NCBI GenBank assembly: GCA_947624335.1
Contig: CANQJX010000112.1
Coordinates: 1-6,118, forward strand
Source: an uncultured Marvinbryantia sp.
GTDB taxonomy: Bacteria; Bacillota; Clostridia; Lachnospirales; Lachnospiraceae
DNA length: 6,118 nt
Direction of reading: 5' to 3'
Shown here piece by piece: positions 4,855-6,118 of this stretch; position 1 is the first letter of the stretch, and each line of letters begins with the position of its first letter. The notes under the pieces were generated by a model. It saw nothing but the letters and a program-made list of their open reading frames with translations, was not told the DNA's origin and made no database searches. Both the position numbers and the translations under genes were made by a program.

Positions 4855-6118
4855 TCATCGTTTCGACAGGTTTTTCAGCAGTCCCCGCACAAGCTGGTTG
4901 CCCATGCTGGTCGCTACTTTTCCCATCGTCCTCATCATTTCTTTGTGTTCCTTTTCCCGTTGGCGCGCCTCGCGTTCCGCGCGTTTCGCTTCTTCCGCTT
5001 CCGCTTTTGCGCGCGCTTTTTCCTCCGCGGCCTTTGCCTTTGCTTTTGCCTTTTCTTCCTCGGCTTCCAGTTTCGCCTGAATCTTTGCCTGTTCCGCTTC
5101 CTGTTTTGCCTTAATTTTGGCTTCTTCGGCTTCCGCGGCTTCCTGTTCCGCCTTCGCCGCGGCTTCTTCCTGCGCTTTCTGCTCTTCCAGCGCCTTGCGG
5201 TTTAAAAACTCATACGCGGAATCGCGTTCCACACTCTCGTCGTACTTTGCGGCAAGCGTATCCCCACGCATCACGTCCGCGCGTTCCTCGTCCGATATTG
5301 CGCCCATCCGGCTCTGCGGGCACAGGATTTTACACTGCTTTACAACCGAGGGTCGTCCCTCCTCGTCCAGAACCGAGACAAGCGCTTCCCCGGTTCCAAG
5401 CTGGGGCAATACGTCGATCGTTTTAAATTCCGGATTTTCGCGGAAAGACTCCGCGGCGGCTTTGAGGGCTTTCTGCTCTTTCGGCGTATACGCGCGCAGG
5501 GCATGCTGGATCCGGTTGCCCAACTGTCCCAGTACGCCGTCCGGAATATCAGACGGACTCTGCGTAATAAAGTAAATGCCTACCCCTTTCGACCGGATCA
5601 GTTTTACCACCTGCTCAATCTTCTGCAAAAGCTCCGGCGTGGCACTGTCAAACAGCATATGCGCCTCGTCGAAGAAAAATACGATCTTCGGCTTATCCGC
5701 GTCGCCCGCCTCCGGCATCGTCTCAAACAGTTCCGACATCATCCACAGCATAAACATACCGTACATATCGGGGTAATTCATCAGCTTATCCGCCGCCAGG
5801 ACATTGATATACCCTTTTCCGTTTTCATCCGTGCGGAACCAGTCCCTGATATCAAGCGCCGGCTCCCCGAAAAACACGTCGCCGCCCTGTTCCTCCAGAT
5901 CAACCAGCGTGCGCACAATCGCGCCGATGCTCTGTTTTGTCATATTTCCATAAGTAGTCACATAATCCGCCACATGCTCGCCCACATAGTTGAGCATGGA
6001 GCGCAGATCTTTGATATCCAGCAGCAAAAGTCCGGCGTCATCCGCAATGCGGAATACAATGGAAAGAATGTCCGCCTGCGTATCGTTTAATCCCATCAGC
6101 CGTCCCAGAAGCAGCGGC
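4855..6118 (-). CDS. HerA/YjgR-like ATPase (DUF853 family), 5' end beyond the window
   Basis: The reading frame runs open to the right edge, giving 420 visible residues. The codons before the first internal ATG (6096) read PLLLGRL and continue a family-typical stretch into MGLNDTQADIL, so 6096 is not the true start. Counting from that Met, Walker B is KIVFFFDEAH at 137-146 (Asp143, Glu144), the post-Walker-B polar motif is FITQSPSDIP at 176-185, and GNRIQHALRAYTPKEQ at 193-208 carries the likely arginine finger. The Walker A loop must lie in the missing N-terminus, probably 80-100 residues given that YjgR relatives are near 500. Residues about 299-390 form an Ala/Glu/Lys/Arg-rich coiled coil, followed by a short C-terminal tail that may be amphipathic. 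The family is related to HerA/FtsK DNA-pumping ATPases, but the cellular role of DUF853 proteins is not well established. No partner nuclease such as NurA is seen here. Confidence 0.9.
   Translation of the reverse strand, partial: PLLLGRLMGLNDTQADILSIVFRIADDAGLLLLDIKDLRSMLNYVGEHVADYVTTYGNMTKQSIGAIVRTLVDLEEQGGDVFFGEPALDIRDWFRTDENGKGYINVLAADKLMNYPDMYGMFMLWMMSELFETMPEAGDADKPKIVFFFDEAHMLFDSATPELLQKIEQVVKLIRSKGVGIYFITQSPSDIPDGVLGQLGNRIQHALRAYTPKEQKALKAAAESFRENPEFKTIDVLPQLGTGEALVSVLDEEGRPSVVKQCKILCPQSRMGAISDEERADVMRGDTLAAKYDESVERDSAYEFLNRKALEEQKAQEEAAAKAEQEAAEAEEAKIKAKQEAEQAKIQAKLEAEEEKAKAKAKAAEEKARAKAEAEEAKRAEREARQREKEHKEMMRTMGKVATSMGNQLVRGLLKNLSKR
4927..5202 (-). repeat. Low-complexity A/E/K-rich coiled-coil segment of the DUF853 ATPase
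   Basis: About 92 codons encode almost only Ala, Glu, Lys, Gln and Arg, with recurring EEAKAKA- and AEAEEAK-like units. On the plus strand this appears as a long pyrimidine-rich tract of TTC, CGC, TTT and GCC triplets. It is coding and in frame throughout. The units are imperfect and do not form an exact tandem repeat. The likely structure is a long charged helix or coiled coil, possibly for oligomer contacts or partner binding. Confidence 0.75.

Noticed and set aside
4593..5114. Plus-strand frame with Ser/Phe/Pro/Leu-rich C-terminus, at first sight membrane-like
   Set aside because: The hydrophobic run is the antisense reading of the Ala/Glu/Lys-rich coiled-coil codons of the DUF853 ATPase. 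The same pyrimidine-rich tract yields several such frames.

Overview
The window reads as part of a bacterial chromosome from a strictly or largely fermentative Firmicute. A Clostridia-type anaerobe of moderate to slightly high GC is the best guess. This rests on the protein mix (Lactate-dehydrogenase-A-type D-lactate dehydrogenase, short bacterial malic enzyme, HerA-like DUF853 ATPase), the purine-rich AGGAGG-type Shine-Dalgarno sites and the tight gene packing. It is an inference from family resemblance, not a taxonomic assignment. I see no rRNA, tRNA, CRISPR array, insertion sequence or phage gene.

All six genes lie on the minus strand, so the reading order runs from the right edge to the left. 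(1) 6118-4855: a HerA/YjgR-like (DUF853) ATPase, cut at its N-terminus by the window edge, with a long Ala/Glu/Lys-rich C-terminal coiled coil. (2) 4850-3972: a compact metal-dependent amidohydrolase whose ATG lies 4 bases after the ATPase stop. (3) 3887-2889: a D-lactate dehydrogenase of the LdhA type. (4) 2845-1670: a malic enzyme. (5) 1605-823: the ATPase of a nitrate/taurine/sulfonate/thiamine-precursor (NitT/TauT) class ABC importer. (6) 842-21: its membrane permease, overlapping the ATPase gene by 20 bases. A possible ATG at 3-1 may open the next gene, perhaps the missing substrate-binding protein.

Gaps between genes are 4, 84, 43 and 64 bases, then the 20-base overlap. None holds a convincing terminator, so several or all of these genes could share transcripts. 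The functional units are probably three: ATPase plus amidohydrolase (translationally coupled by position, joint role unknown); D-lactate dehydrogenase plus malic enzyme, which meet at pyruvate and could together turn malate into D-lactate and CO2 with cofactor recycling; and the ABC importer pair. The most unexplained structure is a 9-base-pair inverted repeat ahead of the ABC ATPase gene that could fold over its ribosome binding site and start codon. No clearly undescribed multi-gene system is visible; most of the window is ordinary housekeeping or metabolic content.
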